Shown piece after piece: positions 27,741-38,215 of a stretch of 57,069 bases of DNA (position 1 is the first letter of the stretch; every line of letters starts with the position of its first letter). The translations under genes and the position numbers were made by a program. The stretch spans positions 1-57,069 of the forward strand of contig CAIJPS010000022.1 in the NCBI GenBank assembly GCA_903822595.1. The letters are read 5' to 3'. This stretch comes from an uncultured Chlorobiaceae bacterium (lineage in GTDB: Bacteria > Bacteroidota > Chlorobiia > Chlorobiales > Chlorobiaceae). The notes beneath the pieces are model-generated. The model was not told the DNA's origin, searched no databases, and saw only the letters and a program-made list of their open reading frames with translations.

Positions 27741-29666
27741 TCAATGCCCGGAACCTGACGGATATTTCATGAGAAGCTGCTCAAACTGCCCGATCACCTG
27801 CTCAGGTGTCAGGATAAGCCGACAGGGATCCTTTTTCCATCGGATAGCGCGATCCTTGCATCCGACATCCCAACACGGATAGCAGGCAAGCCCTTGAGGC
27901 TCAATAACCTCATACTTCCGGTAATAACTGAGCCGAGCTTCTGCCAGCACCCCGCCGGTAAAAATGGCAAGAAAGGGAATACCTGACAAGCCTGCGATAT
28001 GGCATGCGCTCGTGTCAGAGCTGATAACATACCTGCCCAGTTTTACGGCCTCTATGTATTCCGGAATGGTATTGGTCTTCCCGACAAGATTGACAACTTT
28101 CTCTCCCTTGAGATAAGGGCTCTCTTTTGTCCCGATAACAACAGGCACGAAGCCCATCTTTTCAACCGCAGCGATAAGCTCAGGATAGTACGGCTCCCAC
28201 CAACTCCGGGCTGGATTCGTAGCCATCAAATTTAAAACCACAAAAGGGGAATCTATCGGGACCCCCATTTCAAGAAGTATCTCCTCAACACGCGCCTTCG
28301 CCTCCGGGTATTCCGGCATCGGTACAAGGGTATAGGTATCGTCAAAACCAAACTTCCTGCTAAATGCAATATGCCGATGAACCTTGTTCTCCTCCTTCGT
28401 CTCTGCAAACGTTCCACCGAAATTCATTTCGATGTCGATCAGGTTATACTCAATGGTTTTCTTCGATGGAACCGGAAGCGGCGAATACTTCTTACCATTC
28501 TCAATAGGAAGAATTTCGTCAAAAATCCCGAATTTCTCCATCATGGAAGTATTCCGCGCAAAAGTTATCAAAACAAGCTTTCGCGCAGGATACTTGTCAC
28601 GAAGCTTCTTGAACGCAGCAATCCCCATGAGCAAGTCACCAATACCGTCATCACGGATGACCACAATCGCACCACTATAAGCATGTACATCAAAGGGTAT
28701 ACGCTGGACTTTTGATTCAGAAAGTTCCTGAATCTGATCTCCCCACCTCTCTCTGAGCAAAATTCTGTCAGCCTCACCTTTCCGCCAGTCCCTGGTTGAA
28801 CCTTCAAAATGAAACAGTTCTGCTTTTGGCTCATAAAGTATGGCAAATCCAGCCGCACGCAAACGCAGACAGAAATCGGTATCCTGCGCCTCTTCAACAA
28901 AATCAGCGCTCAACTGAAAGCGGTCATAGACGTCGTGCCGCATCGCCACACAGGCAAAGGTCACCCCGGGTACAACCGAAGCTACGTTAGCCGCTGGCAA
29001 GTCGGAGGGCTCATCACGGAATCTATGGTATCCGTTAGCCTGATCATTATACTCTATACCCGCATGTTGTATCGTCCCATCCTGATTCAGCAGCTTCGCC
29101 CCGACAATCCCGACTCGCCTGTCTTCAAGCGGCTCGATGAGAGCGTCAAGCCACCCTGGTTTTGCTATCGTGTCATTGTTAAGCAGAACGAGATACTCCC
29201 CGCCGACATGTGTCCAGACTAAATCGTTATAATTCTGGGAGAAATGATAGGTATCAAAGAGCACAATACGGATGTTCTTGAACTGCCGTACCGCTTTCCT
29301 GTAGAATGCAAGTACCTGCGGGTCGCGAGTACCGGTATCACCAATAATAATTTCAATCTTGTGATTTCCGCGATATTTCTCGATAGATTCAATGCACTGA
29401 CGAATAAGATCATATCCATCTTTCGAAAGGATCGCAATCGTTACAAGCCCCTTCACATAATCGTTCTTTACCGGATAGCCGACTGACATAACCTGACCTT
29501 GCGGATTGTGGCGGGTCTCAGTCCTTCGTTTGCGGATATACCTTCGCACAGCATACTTCAAGCCCTCAAAACCATTGATCCAATACTGATTCCAGGATAA
29601 TAAATAGGCAAAGTTTCTTGATCGTTTTCTGAATGAGTTTGAGAGTTTTCGAAGAGGTTTTATCAT
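27741..29666 (-). CDS. Two-domain glycosyltransferase: GT2 fused to GT9
   Basis: A 641-residue protein. Residues about 72-310 form a GT2 (GT-A) enzyme of the rhamnosyltransferase type: VTIAILSKDGYDLIRQCIESI, then YLVLLNNDTIAKPGWLDAL carrying the NND metal site, and EEAQDTDFCLRLRAAGF as the acceptor-base motif. Residues about 335-640 are GT9 (heptosyltransferase-like): GDGIGDLLMGIAAFKKLR and YVISSDTSACHIAGLSGIPFLAIF. A Cys-rich CYPCWDVGCKD near the end is typical of some GT9 proteins. It probably adds successive sugars to a surface glycan. It lies 104 bases beyond the MsbA-like gene. Confidence 0.85.
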   Translation of the reverse strand: MIKPLRKLSNSFRKRSRNFAYLLSWNQYWINGFEGLKYAVRRYIRKRRTETRHNPQGQVMSVGYPVKNDYVKGLVTIAILSKDGYDLIRQCIESIEKYRGNHKIEIIIGDTGTRDPQVLAFYRKAVRQFKNIRIVLFDTYHFSQNYNDLVWTHVGGEYLVLLNNDTIAKPGWLDALIEPLEDRRVGIVGAKLLNQDGTIQHAGIEYNDQANGYHRFRDEPSDLPAANVASVVPGVTFACVAMRHDVYDRFQLSADFVEEAQDTDFCLRLRAAGFAILYEPKAELFHFEGSTRDWRKGEADRILLRERWGDQIQELSESKVQRIPFDVHAYSGAIVVIRDDGIGDLLMGIAAFKKLRDKYPARKLVLITFARNTSMMEKFGIFDEILPIENGKKYSPLPVPSKKTIEYNLIDIEMNFGGTFAETKEENKVHRHIAFSRKFGFDDTYTLVPMPEYPEAKARVEEILLEMGVPIDSPFVVLNLMATNPARSWWEPYYPELIAAVEKMGFVPVVIGTKESPYLKGEKVVNLVGKTNTIPEYIEAVKLGRYVISSDTSACHIAGLSGIPFLAIFTGGVLAEARLSYYRKYEVIEPQGLACYPCWDVGCKDRAIRWKKDPCRLILTPEQVIGQFEQLLMKYPSGSGH

Positions 29667-29770
29667 TTTTTGAACTTCTGAGTAAAATCCTGGAGGATCA
29701 ATTTCTGTTATAAACCATTATGAATGCTGATACTGATCGGTTGCTTGCCGCTTACTGGATCTCCATATAA

Positions 29771-31708
29771 TCAGGAGGCAAGTAACGGTGTTCCGTTGTC
29801 CGGAGTTCTACCAGAAAACTGGATGTCATAAAGATGCTTGTACAAACCACCTTGCTTGAGAAGCTCTTCATGGTTGCCCGACTCAGCAGTTCTGCCACGA
29901 TCCATGACAATGATCCGGTCTGCATTCCTGATTGTTGACAAGCGGTGTGCCACCACAAGCGCGGTACGGTTTTCAAGAGCGTGATCAATAGCCTCCTGCA
30001 CCACCTTTTCTGATTCATTATCGAGTGCACTGGTCGCCTCATCAAAAATAAGCAATTGAGGATTCTTCACCATTGCACGCGCAATGGCCAACCGCTGTCG
30101 CTGCCCTCCGGAAAGCTGTACTCCCCTGTCACCGATCAAGGTCTCGTACTGCTGAGGCTTCTCTTCAATAAACTGGTGTGCATTTGCCATTTTTGCCGCT
30201 ATAAGGACCCTCTCACTGGTAATCTCTTCATTGGTGCCATACGCAATATTAGCGTGAATCGTATCGTTAAACAGAATAACCTCCTGACTGACGACACCGA
30301 TCATTCGACGCAACTGCTTGAAATCATACTCGCGAATATCGACCCCATCAATGGTGATCCTGCCTGAATCAACATCATAGAAACGCAGTAACAGATCAAC
30401 AGTGGTTGACTTGCCCGAACCGGACTGCCCAACCAGAGCAACCATCTCTCCTTTTTTGATCTCAAAAGAGACATGATCGAGCACATTGGGAGCATCGGGT
30501 TCCTTGCTGTATTTGAAGCAAACATCCTCAAAGCGGATATCATGCGAAAACCCGTCAATGACACGCGTGCCATTGACAATATCCGGTACCGTATCAAGCA
30601 ACTCAAACAAACGCTCTGCAGAGATCATGCCAAGTGCCAACTGGGTATTGACATCCCCAAACATCTTGATGGGACCCATCGTTGAATAGAGGGTAAACGC
30701 AAAAAGAATAAGCTCTGATGAGGTCATCCTTCCCTGGAACACCTGCAACCCGCCAAACCAGAGCACCAAAGCTATTGCGGCCACAAGCAGCGTTTCATTC
30801 AGTGGGCCTATGATATTGCGCAATCGTGCTATCCGGATATCAAGGATCCGAAAACCGCGGGTAAAGGCCTGAAAGCGTTCAAGTTCAACATTTTCAAATG
30901 CACTCGACTTGATGACCTTGATGCCGCTGAATTTTTCCTGCAAGACGGAGTTCATATCACCCATAGAGCTGCGGAAACTGGTTGCAAGACCCTTTATTTG
31001 TTTTCCAATAGTACGGATAACAAAAAAAATGATGAGCGACGTGAACGAGGCAAAAAGCGTCAATTTCCAGTTCAACACAACCAAAACGCCAACATAGACC
31101 AGTATGGAAAATGGGTTTTGCAAAAAATTGACAAAGGTTGAACTAACCGTATTGTTCACAGCCTGCACGTCATTGTAGACCAGGTTCATCAGATTACCAA
31201 CCCTGTTCTTGTTAAAATAATCAAGATGCATCTCGATTATATTACTGAACACATCATCCCTGAGTTTCTTGGCAGTTTTAGTCTGAATCCTGAAAATGAT
31301 CTGCCCGTTGACATAGACAAAAAGGTTTTTGACCGCGAACGATGCAATCAAAAAAAGGCAGATATTAAGCAGTGTTTGCTCTTTGGTTTTGGCAGCAAAT
31401 GCATGTTCAAATGCCGACGTAATAGAGGCTTTGATTTTCTCGGTATCAAAATTCTTGACCGCCTCCAGACCGGACTGGGTCGATAACTTCAAACTGTTAT
31501 CCTGATCCTGTTTAACCGAGGCAATATTACCTGAAGGAACCGATGCCACAAGAGTACTGTCAGCGGTAAAAACCGCGTTCAGAAGAGGAAGTACCGAATA
31601 GATTGAGATAACGCCAAGGAACGAAGTCATAATGCTGACAACCACAACAAGCACTATCTTCCCCTTTGAAGGAAGCAGATAGCGCAAAACCCTTATATAC
31701 AAACTCAT
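29771..31708 (-). CDS. MsbA-like ABC exporter (fused permease and ATPase)
   Basis: A 645-residue half-transporter that should work as a homodimer in the inner membrane. The membrane domain has six helices, with an unusually long loop of about 80 residues (about 45-125) between helices 1 and 2. The ATPase domain has Walker A GQSGSGKSTT, Q-loop VVSQEV, signature LSGGQRQRLAIARA, Walker B LLIFDEATSALD and switch His VAHRLST. Relatives flip lipid A-core or other glycolipids. The neighbouring glycosyltransferases favour a lipid-linked glycan substrate, which is inference. Confidence 0.85.
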   Translation of the reverse strand: MSLYIRVLRYLLPSKGKIVLVVVVSIMTSFLGVISIYSVLPLLNAVFTADSTLVASVPSGNIASVKQDQDNSLKLSTQSGLEAVKNFDTEKIKASITSAFEHAFAAKTKEQTLLNICLFLIASFAVKNLFVYVNGQIIFRIQTKTAKKLRDDVFSNIIEMHLDYFNKNRVGNLMNLVYNDVQAVNNTVSSTFVNFLQNPFSILVYVGVLVVLNWKLTLFASFTSLIIFFVIRTIGKQIKGLATSFRSSMGDMNSVLQEKFSGIKVIKSSAFENVELERFQAFTRGFRILDIRIARLRNIIGPLNETLLVAAIALVLWFGGLQVFQGRMTSSELILFAFTLYSTMGPIKMFGDVNTQLALGMISAERLFELLDTVPDIVNGTRVIDGFSHDIRFEDVCFKYSKEPDAPNVLDHVSFEIKKGEMVALVGQSGSGKSTTVDLLLRFYDVDSGRITIDGVDIREYDFKQLRRMIGVVSQEVILFNDTIHANIAYGTNEEITSERVLIAAKMANAHQFIEEKPQQYETLIGDRGVQLSGGQRQRLAIARAMVKNPQLLIFDEATSALDNESEKVVQEAIDHALENRTALVVAHRLSTIRNADRIIVMDRGRTAESGNHEELLKQGGLYKHLYDIQFSGRTPDNGTPLLAS

Positions 31709-31792
31709 AACAATGTAATCTGTTCAAAAAACGCACGTCAAGACAAAAGTGAACCAATCATTGGCCCACCGTACGAAACGCAAAAAAGATGC

Positions 31793-33133
31793 TCACAGCC
31801 TCTTCGTAGCGACAAGCCACCCATTCACCTCTTCAATATCAGCGACAGATAATGTGCCGGAAGCTTGCTTGAGCATGAGACGATTGAGAATATATTGATA
31901 GCGAGATTTTGCAAGATTCCTCCTGCTTGCAAAAAGTTTCTGCTGAGCATCAAGCACATCAATGTTGCTCCGCAACCCTGCTTCAAACCCTTTTTTTGTA
32001 CCGGTCAGCGCAACTTCATGAGAGGTTAAAGCCTGTTCGTAGGCATGTATCTGCGCAATACTGGTGACCACACCGTTATAATACTTGCGCACCTCAGATT
32101 GAACACCCCTCTCCTGTGAAGTAAGCTGCTCCTGGGCCTTGAGCCATTTTGCATGAGCCTGACGCACCGAAGCGCTGACATAGCCTCCGGTATAGATTGG
32201 CATACTCATCTGCAGACTAACCGAATAGGTGTCATAAATTGAGCCGATTGAATAACTATTATCACTCTCAGAATAGTTTTTCCCACCGACAAGATCAATG
32301 GTTGGATAACGCGAATATTTCTGCTTTTCTATCTCCCTTTTCGCAATCTGCATTTCCTGGTGACCGCCAACCACATCGTAATTGTTCGCTAAAGCAAGAT
32401 CGATCCAGGATTGAACACTATTGGGGACTGGCTGTGCTAAAACCAGCTTTTCGGGTACAATTTTACAGAGATCAGTCGGATACTGACCGGTAAGATGCTC
32501 CAGCTCACGCCGGGTAAACTCAACGCTGTTGACAATCTCCAAGCCATCAGCCAATGCCATATCATAACCAGCCTGCGCCTCATTGATCTCGGTAATCGTA
32601 CCAAATCCCTTTTCAAACCGTCGTTTAGCCTGCTGAAGCTGCTCCTGTGCCGCCTTGATCAGCGCCTGACTGAAATCACGGTTGTCATCTGCATAGAGAG
32701 CATTGCAATAGGCCTCTGTTATTCTGACAATCAACGCAATATCCTCTTTCTGAAGGTCAACATCGCTTTTTTCCGCGGCAGCTTTGGCCTGTTTGTAGCC
32801 CGCATAAGAGGAAAGATTGAACAGGGGTTGCCGTATTGAAACACCATAGTTGACTGAATTATAATAGCTTGAGGATGTTCTTGCGGTAAGAATACTGGTA
32901 TATTCCGTCGCATTACGACCCCGTGAAGCGTTCACACGTACACTTGGACGTAACTGCGACCTCGCCTTCCCGATCTCCTCCCTGTACATCAGATTATCTG
33001 CCTTTGCCGTAGCCAGTCGGGAATCATACTCCTTCGCCCTCTGATAAGCCGTAGAAAGATCAACCGCATCACCATACAACGGCAGAGCGAAAAACATCGC
33101 GGCCACAACAATTATAGATATCAATAGCTTCAT
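31793..33133 (-). CDS. TolC-family outer-membrane channel of a type I secretion system
   Basis: TolC trimers form the outer-membrane exit duct. With ATG 33133 (MKLLISIIVVAAMFFALPLYG) the protein starts with a clean signal peptide; ATG 33148 and TTG 33169 upstream are alternatives. Two OEP repeats follow (about 20-220 and 235-430), long coiled-coil helices with conserved A-x-x-x-Y spacing, and YSVSLQMSMPIYTGG before the second barrel strands. It lies just after hlyD, in the usual order of type I operons. Confidence 0.88.
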   Translation of the reverse strand: MKLLISIIVVAAMFFALPLYGDAVDLSTAYQRAKEYDSRLATAKADNLMYREEIGKARSQLRPSVRVNASRGRNATEYTSILTARTSSSYYNSVNYGVSIRQPLFNLSSYAGYKQAKAAAEKSDVDLQKEDIALIVRITEAYCNALYADDNRDFSQALIKAAQEQLQQAKRRFEKGFGTITEINEAQAGYDMALADGLEIVNSVEFTRRELEHLTGQYPTDLCKIVPEKLVLAQPVPNSVQSWIDLALANNYDVVGGHQEMQIAKREIEKQKYSRYPTIDLVGGKNYSESDNSYSIGSIYDTYSVSLQMSMPIYTGGYVSASVRQAHAKWLKAQEQLTSQERGVQSEVRKYYNGVVTSIAQIHAYEQALTSHEVALTGTKKGFEAGLRSNIDVLDAQQKLFASRRNLAKSRYQYILNRLMLKQASGTLSVADIEEVNGWLVATKRL

Positions 33134-33171
33134 GATCGACTCACTCATTGCGTTTGGTTCTCTAAACAACC

Positions 33172-34353
33172 CTACTCCTCTTTCATTGATACCGTAATGC
33201 GCTTGATCAGCGGATCAATAAGGTAGGTCAAAAGTGTACGTTCACCAGTCTTGATCACAACCTGCACCGGCATTCCCGGCTGCATCTCACGATGTCCAAG
33301 AGACTTCATACCTTCCGGTGTTACAGAGACACGCGCAAGATAATAGGAGGCACCGGGCGTCATCGGATTAACCTGAGGATCCGTTACAATATCTTTTGAA
33401 AGCGACTCAACCACTCCCTGAACCACGAGTTGCGGGGAGTGGGCAAATGAAGAAAAGCTCACATTGACCGGTAACCCTTTATGAATACTGTCGATCAGAT
33501 GGGGCGCAACCTTGGTATCAATAAGAAGGCCCTCATGCATCGGCACAATATCCATAATCTTCTGACCAGGCTGGATGACCGCACCTACCGTCTGCACCTG
33601 CAGGCCAACAACCTGCCCTGATGCCGGTGAGCGTACCTCCGTATCGGCAAGCTCGTCAGCAAGCGCTCTGGTTTTTTCACCATCAGCTTCCACTTCAAGC
33701 TGAACCTGCGCCAACTGTGATGCCGTACCGCTCTTGAACTCAGCAATCTTCAGCTCTAATTCATGCTGTTGGCTTAATGGCGCATAACCCTCCTTTACCA
33801 AAGATGCTATGGCAGCCATTTGCTCATTCAGAATTCTCAGCGTTGCGCGGCGTGACAAAAAGAGCTGACGCTGGTTCTGCATATTCTGCTCAGCCAGTTG
33901 ACGATCAGACTCTTGCAACAAATCTTTATGAAAAGAGATAGAACCGGCACCACGCATCTCAGCAATCAAGCGGTCGGCAGTTGCCCGCATACCAAGGTAG
34001 TGTTGATGCACCTCATCATAACGGGCCCTGGCCGTCTGACTGTCGAGCATTATCAGTACATCTCCCACCTGAACCATTTGACCCTCGCGGACATTGACCT
34101 TCTCTATCCGTCCCCCACGCAAATTCTCCACAACCTTCCGCTTTGTGGCAATACTCACCAGCCCCTGACAGGGAACACCCTCATCAAGCGGAGCAAACCC
34201 GGCCCAGATCAGAAATCCTCCAAATCCGACAAGCAGTATCCATATCCCAAGCTTTACGGGACTGCGGGTATCACGATACTCCTCACTTTTACTGCCTGCC
34301 CCCTTTTCCGCGGGAACAAGCTTCATTTTTACCATTATATCACGAATACTCAT
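33172..34353 (-). CDS. HlyD-family membrane fusion protein, type I secretion
   Basis: The periplasmic adaptor linking the ABC ATPase to TolC. The 393-residue protein has a cytoplasmic N-terminus, one transmembrane helix (LGIWILLVGFGGFLIWAGFA), a split lipoyl domain (GGRIEKVNVREGQMVQVGDVL and VRSPASGQVVGLQVQTVGAV), a long coiled-coil hairpin (about 115-230) and a beta-barrel region ending LTYLIDPLIKRI, a PrtE/HlyD-type C-terminus. It lies 33 bases after the first ABC gene and 38 bases before the chosen tolC start. Confidence 0.92.
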   Translation of the reverse strand: MSIRDIMVKMKLVPAEKGAGSKSEEYRDTRSPVKLGIWILLVGFGGFLIWAGFAPLDEGVPCQGLVSIATKRKVVENLRGGRIEKVNVREGQMVQVGDVLIMLDSQTARARYDEVHQHYLGMRATADRLIAEMRGAGSISFHKDLLQESDRQLAEQNMQNQRQLFLSRRATLRILNEQMAAIASLVKEGYAPLSQQHELELKIAEFKSGTASQLAQVQLEVEADGEKTRALADELADTEVRSPASGQVVGLQVQTVGAVIQPGQKIMDIVPMHEGLLIDTKVAPHLIDSIHKGLPVNVSFSSFAHSPQLVVQGVVESLSKDIVTDPQVNPMTPGASYYLARVSVTPEGMKSLGHREMQPGMPVQVVIKTGERTLLTYLIDPLIKRITVSMKEE

Positions 34354-34386
34354 TGCTGTTGTTTAAACATTTGTCAAAAACCGAAA

Positions 34387-36099
34387 TCAGGCGGGCGAAA
34401 CCGAAACCGGCCGGGTACTCTCGGAACGCATGGCCATCAAAACTTCATCGCGAGCTCCGCAACGAACAATCCTCCCATTCTGCATCAAAACAATCAAATC
34501 CGCAGCCGCAAGAACACTCGGACGATGCGTAACAAGAATAACTGTTTTGCCAGCTTTTCTCAAATCCTTGACCGCATCAAGCAGCGAACGCTCGCCGGCA
34601 TCATCAAGGTTGGCATTCGGCTCATCAAGCACCAGAAGAGCTGGATTGCCATACATCGCCCTTGCAAGACCAAGCCGCTGCCGCTGCCCGCCCGAAAGCA
34701 TTCCACCAGCCTCTCCAATCTCAGTATTGTAGCCACGAGGAAAACGCAAGATCATCTCATGGATACCAGTACGCTTTGCAGCCTCAATGACCTTTTGAGA
34801 GTCCACCTCGGCAAAACGGGCGATATTTTCAGCAATCGTTCCATCGAAGAGCTCTATATCCTGGGGAAGATAGCCAATATGCGGTCCAAGTTCCATCCTG
34901 TCCCAACTCTCAACCGGTTCACCATCGATAAGCACACGCCCTTTCAACTCTGGCCAAACCCCGACAATACAGCGCGCAAGTGTTGATTTGCCAGATCCGG
35001 AAGGACCAAGAACTACTGTAACCTTGCCTGAGGGAAACATGGCATTAAGATCATTGAGAATCGGAGTCTCGCGACCCTCGACAAGAGCAGTAAGATTTTC
35101 AAGCCTTATCTCTCCGAAAGGATCCTGATGCCGCGCACCAGGCTTCCGCTCGGGAAACTCCTCAAGAAGTTTCTCCAGACGAACAAAGGCTGTACGCGCC
35201 TGAACAAAAGGCTTCCAGGTAGCCACGACAAGATCAAGCGGCTGAAGAGCTCTCGACATCAGCACATTGGCCGCAATCATCGAACCCGCCGACATTTTTC
35301 CCTCTATAACCATTAGAGCGCCAGCACCAAGCGTCAAGGACTGCATGCTGTAACGCACAAACTTGGCAAATGCCTGCTGGCGATGCTGCCGGTCCAGAGA
35401 GTCTTCAGCCTTGGCAAGCGAAGCATCATGCAGCCTGAACCAGCGATCGCGAAGGTTCCCTGCCATACCCATCGCATGAACCGGTTCAATATTGCGAAGT
35501 TTGCTCTGCACATATCGGAAACTGTCACTGCCAGCATCTGCTGCTATCTGGATCTCCCTGATGCTCATCCGATTGCTGAGCCAGGTCACGCCAAGCTGAA
35601 TCAAGGCAAACAAAATGGAAAGCCAACCCAGAAAAGGGCTAAGCAAAAAAATCACGGCAATATAAACCGGTGTCCAGGGTGTATCGAAAAAAGCGATCAT
35701 CCCGTTAGCCGTCAAAAACTGGCGAATATTGGTCAGATCAGAAAAAGCCTCTGCCACATTGTGACGGGTACGGTTCAGATATGCCTCGAAGCTTGCATTA
35801 AAGACCAGCGAATTAAGCGCCTCATCCAGCCTGACTCCCGCCCTTACCAGCAATCGTGAACGAAGCCACTCAGCAAAAGCCATCACTGCATAAAAAAAGA
35901 TCAGAAAAAAGGTCACCATAAGAAGCGTCAACTCACTGCCGCTCTTCATGACTCGACCATAGACCTGAAGCATATATATAGTAGGCGTTAACATCAGCAC
36001 ATTGGCAATCATGCTGAAAATGCCTACCCAAAAAAACTCCCGCCGAAACTCCCAGAGCTGACGGGACAATGCACTGCGATCAAAAAAATCAGGTTTCAT
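34387..36099 (-). CDS. Type I secretion ABC transporter (PrtD type), copy 1
   Basis: A 570-residue permease-ATPase without an N-terminal C39 peptidase domain, as in PrtD/AprD transporters for RTX-type substrates. It has an N-terminal membrane domain (about 20-300), Walker A GPSGSGKSTLARCIVG, Q-loop YLPQDIELFDGTIAENIARF, signature LSGGQRQRLGLARAMYG, Walker B LLVLDEPNANLDD and switch His VTHRPSV. All nucleotide-site residues look intact. It follows the second, similar ABC gene by 25 bases, so the pair may be a heterodimer. Confidence 0.92.
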   Translation of the reverse strand: MKPDFFDRSALSRQLWEFRREFFWVGIFSMIANVLMLTPTIYMLQVYGRVMKSGSELTLLMVTFFLIFFYAVMAFAEWLRSRLLVRAGVRLDEALNSLVFNASFEAYLNRTRHNVAEAFSDLTNIRQFLTANGMIAFFDTPWTPVYIAVIFLLSPFLGWLSILFALIQLGVTWLSNRMSIREIQIAADAGSDSFRYVQSKLRNIEPVHAMGMAGNLRDRWFRLHDASLAKAEDSLDRQHRQQAFAKFVRYSMQSLTLGAGALMVIEGKMSAGSMIAANVLMSRALQPLDLVVATWKPFVQARTAFVRLEKLLEEFPERKPGARHQDPFGEIRLENLTALVEGRETPILNDLNAMFPSGKVTVVLGPSGSGKSTLARCIVGVWPELKGRVLIDGEPVESWDRMELGPHIGYLPQDIELFDGTIAENIARFAEVDSQKVIEAAKRTGIHEMILRFPRGYNTEIGEAGGMLSGGQRQRLGLARAMYGNPALLVLDEPNANLDDAGERSLLDAVKDLRKAGKTVILVTHRPSVLAAADLIVLMQNGRIVRCGARDEVLMAMRSESTRPVSVSPA

Positions 36100-36124
36100 A
36101 AAGTGTCTGTTTGCATATAAAGAG

Positions 36125-37843
36125 TTAGCCTCGAGGCTTCGGGGTTAATGGCTGCTGTGCCGCCTGCGGCGACTTAAGAGCCTCCATAACCTCCTGGCAG
36201 GTGCCGAAGCGCTGTACCTGACCGTCAAACAGTACAAGCATATGCTCTATTGCCCCCAGAATATTCAACCGATGCGTAATAACAATCACCGTCGAACCAT
36301 GTTCCCTCAAAAGTTTTACCGCAGTGAGCAAAGCGGCATCACCGGCTTCATCAAGGCTTGCATTCGGCTCATCAAGCACCACAAACTTCGGCATATCGTA
36401 TACCGCCCGTGCCAGAGCCACTCGCTGCCGCTCACCCCCGGAAAGAAATGAACCATCATCGCCAATCTGCGTGTCATACCTCTTGGGAAGCTGCTCAATA
36501 AAGCTATCAAGCCCAACCATTCGACAGGCCTCTCTCACTTTTTCATAGTCAGGTTCACCAAATCGAGCAACATTTTCAGCAATGGTACCCTCGAAGAGTT
36601 CCACATTCTGCGGCAAATAGCCTATATGCTGCCCAAGCTCCTCCTTGTCCCACTGATAAATATCGTTCCCATCGAGCCGAACTTTCCCCTGCATTGCCGG
36701 CCAGATACCGACCAGCAACCTTGCCAAGGTAGTTTTTCCAGAGGCTGATGGCCCTACAATCGCCAGCGAACCTCCAGGAGCGACCCTGAAACTTATCCCT
36801 TTCAGAATCTGTACCGGACTCCTTGGCGCACCAGCAATAACACCCTCAACTGAAAGCAATCCGGTCGGTGCTGGCAGCGCCATTCCCTTTTCCGGCAACG
36901 AAAACTCTTTCAGTAAACCCTCCAGACGGTTGAATGCCTCAAGGGCACCTTCCACCTGGCGCCAGCTCCCGATAATCTGCACGAGCGGCGCAAGCACCCT
37001 TCCACCAAGAATGGACGCAACAATCATGCCGGATCCATGCAATTCCCCTTTCAGGGTCAGCCAGCAACCCATACCAAGCAAAAGAGAGGCCAAAAGACTC
37101 TGCACAAGCTTGGAAAGCGCTGCATTTGTCCCTGCATGATCAGACGCTTCCGCCTGCTGCAAAAGAAAATCCTGCTGACGGCCCATCCAGCGCTTATGGA
37201 TATGATCAAGCATTCCCATCGACTCGATAACCTGTGCATTGCGGATTACCCCGTCAGCGTAAGTCTGTGCACCGATAGCGCTTCGATTTGCAGCCAGAAG
37301 CGGTTCACGGATACGACGCTCATTAACGACGCCAATTATAAATTGCACCAGAGCACCGACCACGGCAAACCAGCCAAGAGGGGGCGCCATCAGAAAAATG
37401 ATCACCAGAACAAGCAAAGCAAGCGGGGTGTCAATAACGGCGAGAAGAGCCGGAGAGGGCAAAAACTCACGAAGAGTCTTAAGGTCACGCAAAGCCTGAG
37501 CACCTGCTGCCGGAATATTCTGAATTCTTGCCATAAAAATGGCACTAAACACACGTTCCCGCAATCCCTTGTCCAACTCCATGCCAGCATCGTGCATCAC
37601 CTGACGACGCACCCACTCGAGTGCTTCGAGGAGCAGATAGATGCCTACCACAAGAATCGTAAGCATAAGCAACGTTGTATGACTACGGCTATTGACAACC
37701 CGGTCATACACCTCCATCATATAAGCGCTTGGCGCAAGCACAAGCACATTGACAACGAGACTGAAATAAAAGGTCCGTTTGAGAAAAGGGGTAAGCGCAG
37801 CAAGAGCCTCGCGTAATGGAGATTGTACTTTAACTTGTTTCAC
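36125..37843 (-). CDS. Type I secretion ABC transporter (PrtD type), copy 2
   Basis: A 572-residue relative of the next gene with the same architecture and no C39 domain. Walker A is [17 protein letters not shown]-loop [20 protein letters not shown], signature [17 protein letters not shown], Walker [14 protein letters not shown] and switch His ITHRLNIL. Its site residues are also complete, so neither copy looks like a degenerate partner. It is upstream in the operon and preceded by the 71-residue protein. Divergence between copies is high, pointing to an old duplication. Confidence 0.92.
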   Translation of the reverse strand: MKQVKVQSPLREALAALTPFLKRTFYFSLVVNVLVLAPSAYMMEVYDRVVNSRSHTTLLMLTILVVGIYLLLEALEWVRRQVMHDAGMELDKGLRERVFSAIFMARIQNIPAAGAQALRDLKTLREFLPSPALLAVIDTPLALLVLVIIFLMAPPLGWFAVVGALVQFIIGVVNERRIREPLLAANRSAIGAQTYADGVIRNAQVIESMGMLDHIHKRWMGRQQDFLLQQAEASDHAGTNAALSKLVQSLLASLLLGMGCWLTLKGELHGSGMIVASILGGRVLAPLVQIIGSWRQVEGALEAFNRLEGLLKEFSLPEKGMALPAPTGLLSVEGVIAGAPRSPVQILKGISFRVAPGGSLAIVGPSASGKTTLARLLVGIWPAMQGKVRLDGNDIYQWDKEELGQHIGYLPQNVELFEGTIAENVARFGEPDYEKVREACRMVGLDSFIEQLPKRYDTQIGDDGSFLSGGERQRVALARAVYDMPKFVVLDEPNASLDEAGDAALLTAVKLLREHGSTVIVITHRLNILGAIEHMLVLFDGQVQRFGTCQEVMEALKSPQAAQQPLTPKPRG

Positions 37844-38002
37844 AGCAGTTTATCCTTGCGTGCATAAATCATTCATCATCTTTTTTCTCAAACAACAACC
37901 ACTCATCATCATGATCAGATAGCCGCAACACACCATTAAAAGCGGAAAACCGCTTCAGGTAGTTGCGGATAAATCTGTTCTACAGGAATAGAGTCTCTAT
38001 CC

Positions 38003-38215
38003 TCACTCTTGCGCAGGAAGTGCTTCAATCAACGCCTGCTGGTATGCACTATGGGCAGTTTGAGCAATCGCCAACTGCACTTGCAAACGCCTGATTTCAC
38101 TGTCAGCAATTTTAACGTTCATCAATTGTTTTTGTGCTGCTTCAGAAAGTTCTGAAACATTATACGTTTTACCATTGTGGGTCAAGGTCGGTTCTTCGTT
38201 CATTGTTGCAGCCAT
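38003..38215 (-). CDS. Small DUF6447-like protein heading the type I secretion operon
   Basis: A 70-residue product starting MAATMNEEPTLTHNGKTYNV, then SELSEAAQKQL and a helical QVQLAIAQTAHSAYQQALIEA ending LPAQE. The pattern (THNGK-Y, LSEAAK-type helix, dispersed Q/A-rich heptads) resembles short bacterial proteins grouped as DUF6447, which I recall often next to type I secretion genes; that match is from memory and uncertain. No signal peptide or Cys. It could be a chaperone, regulator or small substrate of the exporter. ATG 38215 was preferred; ATG 38203 or 38230 are possible. Confidence 0.6.
   Translation of the reverse strand: MAATMNEEPTLTHNGKTYNVSELSEAAQKQLMNVKIADSEIRRLQVQLAIAQTAHSAYQQALIEALPAQE

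Noticed and set aside
33898-34986. 362-codon plus-strand ORF
   Set aside because: Antisense to hlyD and the first ABC gene, whose motifs are complete; the composition is unusual and no domain is seen.
37037-37816. 259-codon plus-strand ORF
   Set aside because: Antisense to the second ABC gene's membrane domain; rich in His, Thr and Asn as expected for a shadow frame.
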